Assembly (NCBI GenBank): GCA_030628805.1
Contig: DAOVQG010000019.1
Coordinates: forward strand, 1-28,079
Direction of reading: 5' to 3'
Origin: JAGMDK01 sp023128695
GTDB taxonomy: Bacteria > Planctomycetota > Phycisphaerae > UBA1845 > Fen-1342
Length of the DNA: 28,079 bases
A model generated the notes under the pieces. It was not told where the DNA came from. It worked only from the letters and a program-made list of their open reading frames with translations, and ran no database searches. Positions 25,958 to 28,079 of this stretch are shown here, piece by piece. The position numbers and the translations under genes are program-made. Position 1 is the first letter of the stretch. Each line of letters opens with the position of its first letter.

Positions 25958-26266
25958 CTAGGTCCCCGAGCCCTGGTCCAGGACTTTTGGCACTCTGAAG
26001 AAACCCTGCTCACGTTGCGGCGCGTTGGCCAGGGCTTTCTCACTGCAAAGGGAGTCGGCCGGTTCGTCCTCGCGCAGGACGTTCGTTACCGCCAGGGCAT
26101 GTGCCAGCGGTTCAACCCCCTCTGTATCAACCGTGTCGAGTATCCGAAAGTAGGCGAAGATCTCGGCCAATTGGCCGGCGAACAGTTGCACCTCGTCGTC
26201 GCTCAAATTCAGCCGCGCGAGCTTGGCGATGTGCCACACCTGCTCTTCGTCGATCACCGCGGCCAT
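25958..26266 (-). CDS. gatC: Aspartyl/glutamyl-tRNA amidotransferase subunit C
   Basis: GatC is the small structural subunit that ties GatA to GatB. The 102-residue protein has the family's helical N-terminus (EEQVWHIAKLARLNLSDDEV), the FAGQLAEIFAYFRILDTVDT helix and the conserved EPLAHALAVTNVLREDEP linker. It ends with FFRVPKVL, the usual C-terminal motif. The start at 26266 has GGAGG 9 bp upstream; the longer frame to 26344 adds an Arg-rich leader that overlaps rpmB and is rejected. The gene starts 19 bp after the rpmB stop, indicating one transcript. Confidence 0.96.
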   Translation of the reverse strand: MAAVIDEEQVWHIAKLARLNLSDDEVQLFAGQLAEIFAYFRILDTVDTEGVEPLAHALAVTNVLREDEPADSLCSEKALANAPQREQGFFRVPKVLDQGSGT

Positions 26267-26285
26267 CGGACGGATCCTCCGCCGA

Positions 26286-26558
26286 CTAGCCCTCCGTCGC
26301 CTCGGCCGTCTCCGGCTTCCAGTCGCGTTTGGGCGGCTTGACAACCAGGCCCATGCGGATGGCCTTGGCGCTGACGCGGATGCGCATCACCTTGCCATCC
26401 ACGAGCGCCCGCACCTTTTGAATATTGGGCTTGAACTTGCGCTTGGTGATCCCGGTCGTCTTACGCCCCACGCCGCCCAGGTACTTGGCCTTCCCGCGGC
26501 GGGCGATCGATCGGCCGGCGACCGTCTTTTTTCCGGTGAAGAAACACTTGCGGGCCAT
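26286..26558 (-). CDS. rpmB: Large ribosomal subunit protein bL28
   Basis: This 90-residue basic protein is bL28. It begins MARKCFFTGKKTVAGRSIAR and contains KRKFKPNIQKVRALVDGK and IRVSAKAIRMG, all family hallmarks. Only one Cys is in the N-terminal region, so it is not a canonical four-Cys zinc-binding form. The C-terminus is a short acidic tail (ETAEATEG). It is the first gene of an rpmB-gatC-gatA unit, with a good promoter candidate about 65 bp upstream and GAGGG shortly before the ATG. Confidence 0.97.
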   Translation of the reverse strand: MARKCFFTGKKTVAGRSIARRGKAKYLGGVGRKTTGITKRKFKPNIQKVRALVDGKVMRIRVSAKAIRMGLVVKPPKRDWKPETAEATEG

Positions 26559-26625
26559 GATACCCTCGCTTCCGCAACATCATTCCATCGGCCTTGCCAG
26601 CCGGCTAATCGATTCCGAGCCTTGC

Positions 26626-26654
26626 ATACTAACTCTTATGCTGCCGCGGGTCAA
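26626..26654 (-). promoter_or_regulatory. Promoter candidate for rpmB-gatC-gatA
   Basis: On the minus strand TTGACC (26654-26649) and TAGTAT (26631-26626) are separated by exactly 17 bp. The start of transcription would be near 26619, giving a leader of about 60 nt to the rpmB ATG. The match is 5 of 6 and 4 of 6. Confidence 0.5.
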
Positions 26655-26682
26655 TTCTACCTGTGATTTGATTCTGCTCACG

Positions 26683-27145
26683 TAGTGTACCAAAAGTTGG
26701 GGTAAGTTCTGGAGCGGGAACCCCAATAGGATAGGCTCACGATCTTTCACGGCTAACACGAAAGGAAGGTGAGCCCATGCCGGATACGGAACTGACCGTA
26801 TCGTGTCCGTTGGTGATCAAGGTGGACCGGCGGGGGCTGGATTTCAACGGCCTGGTGCGAGATATCCAATCGGCGGCGGTCGCCGTGAAAACGAAGGTGC
26901 CGTAGACTGTTTTGATCGTCGTGGAGGATAGGGCTCCGTTGGCGAGCGACCCGAGCGTCACGACGGTGGCCGAACGGCAGAGGCTGCGGGCTAACGCGTT
27001 GCCCGTGCCAGCCCGCCCTCTCCAACTCCCTCTGCCGGCGGCCCTCAAAGCGATAAACGCAGGTCTCGATCGTGCGAGACGGTCCCGAATGCGAGAGACG
27101 TCGTGAGCCCCAAATAACCAAATACCCCAACATAGGGTTACACTA
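26683..27145. mobile_element. Degenerate insertion element with TAGTGTA...GTTGGGGTA ends
   Basis: The left end reads TAGTGTACCAAAAGTTGGGG (26683 on). The reverse complement of the right end reads TAGTGTAACCCTATGTTGGG (27145 back), sharing TAGTGTA, CC and a perfect 9-bp GTTGGGGTA (26696-26704 with 27123-27131). The 463-bp interior holds one plus-strand reading frame broken by a stop. No flanking target duplication was evident. It is probably an internally deleted insertion sequence; the parent family is not identified. Confidence 0.6.
26777..27106 (+). pseudogene. Stop-interrupted reading frame inside the insertion element
   Basis: With a good AAGGAAGGTGA ribosome binding site, ATG 26777 opens a frame of 42 codons (MPDTELTVSCPLVIKVDRR onward) ending at an in-frame TAG (26903-26905). 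The same frame then runs on for a further 66 codons (TVLIVVEDRAPLASDPSVTT onward) to TGA at 27104. Position between terminal inverted repeats suggests a truncated and mutated transposase N-terminus. I do not recognise the family, and the label rests on context only. Confidence 0.45.
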
Positions 27146-27159
27146 CCGCCGCCGTCACG

Positions 27160-27606
27160 ATGGCCAGAGATGTGAAAATCAACATTCGAGCGCTGCGCCC
27201 GGAGGATTATGCCGCGGTACACGCCGTGTGGGAGGCCGCGGGCCTGAGCATCCGGCCGCAGGGGCGCGATACCGAGGCGGCGGTGCGGGAGCAACTGCGG
27301 CATTTTCCGGACACCTATCTCGTCGCCGAGCACGAGGGCCGTATCGTCGGCATGGTGTTCGGGACGCACGACGTCCGTAAGGGCTGGATCAATCGGCTGG
27401 CGGTGCATCCCGACTGCCGACGCCGGGGTGTCGCCCGCCGGCTGATCGAGGCCTGCGAACGAGCCTTCGACGCCCGGGGCATCGCTATCTTCGCCGCCCT
27501 GATCGAAGGCGGGAATGAAGAGTCCGAAGAGTTCTTTCGGCAAGCAGGTTACGAGGAGTTCGGTCCGATCGCCTATTATCGCAAACGACGCCACACCGAT
27601 GTATGA
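27160..27606 (+). CDS. GNAT-family N-acetyltransferase
   Basis: This 148-residue protein is a clear GNAT acetyltransferase. It has an N-terminal IRALRPEDYAAVHAVWEAAG helix region, the strand pair TYLVAEHEGRIVGMVFG, the beta-4 segment WINRLAVHPDCRRRG and the acetyl-CoA pyrophosphate loop RRRGVA (residues 87-92). It ends with NEESEEFFRQAGYEEF. The form resembles RimI-like and small-molecule acetyltransferases, and the substrate cannot be deduced. The ATG lies only 14 bp beyond the end of the degenerate insertion element, and no good ribosome binding site is visible. Its native promoter may therefore have been displaced. Confidence 0.92.
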   Translation: MARDVKINIRALRPEDYAAVHAVWEAAGLSIRPQGRDTEAAVREQLRHFPDTYLVAEHEGRIVGMVFGTHDVRKGWINRLAVHPDCRRRGVARRLIEACERAFDARGIAIFAALIEGGNEESEEFFRQAGYEEFGPIAYYRKRRHTDV

Positions 27607-27625
27607 CGGGTGCCCCATCCCGTTT

Positions 27626-27785
27626 CTAGTGTAGTTTGTCATAAGTTCCGCATCATGGGTGGCGCGGGCGTCTCGCCGCATCATGGGTGGGGCGGGCGTC
27701 CCGCCCGCTTTGCCTCGATACGAAGGCGGGCGGGACGCCCGCCCCACCCTGGATAAGATGCAAACAGCGTGAGAAACTACACTAG
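27626..27785. mobile_element. 160-bp MITE-like element with CTAGTGTAGTTT ends
   Basis: The terminal inverted repeats CTAGTGTAGTTTGTCA (27626-27641) and, reversed, CTAGTGTAGTTTCTCA (27785-27770) match at 15 of 16 positions. Inside is a perfect 24-bp inverted repeat (27685-27708 with 27726-27749, core GGGTGGGGCGGGCG). The outer TAGTGTA is shared with the element at 26683-27145. No gene is present. Confidence 0.75.
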
Positions 27786-27870
27786 TGCCTGCTTGGCAGG
27801 CATCCGGACGGGGCACCCTCCTCCACAATCGGCCTTGGCCGCGGCCACCCTCTCCGCTTTAATACGCACT

Positions 27871-28079
27871 ATGACCGCCTCCGCGAAAGACACTGTCCTC
27901 TCCATCCGCGACGTCGTGGTCCGCTACGAGACGACCGACGGGGGGGAGATAACCATTCTCAACGGCGTCACCTTCGACATCCGCCGGAGCGAGACGCTGG
28001 TCATCATGGGCGGCTCGGGCTGCGGAAAGAGCACGCTGCTCAACTGCCTCATCGGCGAGATCGAGCCGAGCGCGGGCTC
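27871..28079 (+). CDS. ABC transporter ATP-binding protein, N-terminal part (runs off the window)
   Basis: The first 69 codons of an ABC ATPase are present. After a short leader the A-loop region VVVRYET and the strand ILNGVTFDIRRSETLVI precede Walker A GGSGCGKSTLLNCLIGE. The variant GGSGCGKST, with Ile-Met before it, is frequent in MlaF/Ttg2A/Mkl-type ATPases of retrograde lipid transport. That subfamily is suggested but not proven, because the Q-loop and signature motif lie beyond the window. ATG 27871 is the first plausible start. Confidence 0.88.
   Translation, partial: MTASAKDTVLSIRDVVVRYETTDGGEITILNGVTFDIRRSETLVIMGGSGCGKSTLLNCLIGEIEPSAG

Noticed and set aside
26267..26344. Arg-rich N-terminal extension of GatC
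   Set aside because: It overlaps the rpmB coding end, and the GGAGG site points to ATG 26266, where the conserved family sequence begins.
26737..27828. 363-codon minus-strand frame across the insertion element, GNAT gene and MITE
   Set aside because: It runs antisense through a clear acetyltransferase gene and through hairpin repeats, and has no recognisable domain.

Overview
The window looks like a high-GC bacterial chromosome from the Planctomycetes, most likely Phycisphaerae-like. The basis is the secreted proteins with paired DxDxDGDxD dockerin-like repeats, the secreted FGE-like and C25-protease proteins, the style of the rpoB/rpoC sequences, and the very high load of palindromic intergenic repeats. 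The assignment is inferred from sequence character, not from a database search.

Layout. 1-1291: a palindrome-rich stretch, ruvX (minus), and a repeat-bearing leader. 1292-10319: rpoB, a small GNAT-family gene and rpoC (plus), with palindromic repeats on both sides of the GNAT gene and a factor-independent terminator after rpoC. 10608-13372: a sigma-54-type response regulator and an M16 zinc peptidase (minus). 13382-17442: two tandem islets, described below. 17378-19659: rho and coaE (minus). 19711-20094: a head-to-head tandem repeat array (5 x 41 bp facing 5 x 37 bp). 20277-21389: a B12-binding domain fused to a MeaB-type GTPase (plus). 21490-23952: a secreted gingipain-type (C25) protease with a dockerin-like tail (minus). 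24186-24278: a MITE-like palindrome that supplies the stop codon of gatA. 24275-26558: rpmB-gatC-gatA (minus). 26683-27145: a degenerate insertion element. 27160-27606: a GNAT acetyltransferase. 27626-27785: another MITE-like element. 27871-end: the start of an ABC transporter ATPase.

Most notable structure. The last 55 bp of rho occur three times, perfectly conserved and in direct orientation (17388-17442, 16259-16313, 13392-13446). Each copy still spells the C-terminus of Rho followed by a stop. The copy farthest from rho lies 9 bp before the start codon of the M16 peptidase. This is what one expects if coaE-rho-M16 was once a compact operon and DNA entered the 3' end of rho, regenerating it each time, as integrative elements do at tRNA genes. 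The two resulting islets share a layout (upstream block, FGE-like gene, variable cargo, dockerin-like gene, rho tail). The islet next to rho carries a GxxExxY gene, with its FGE-like and dockerin-like genes shrunk to 39- and 29-codon in-frame remnants. The other carries full-length copies and a PemK/MazF-type toxin-antitoxin pair. No integrase is visible.

Functionally the window mixes core information processing (RNA polymerase, Rho, bL28, GatCA, RuvX, CoaE) with secreted proteins and small, mostly non-autonomous repeats. Several of the repeats sit exactly at gene 3' ends (rpoB, gatA, rpoC).
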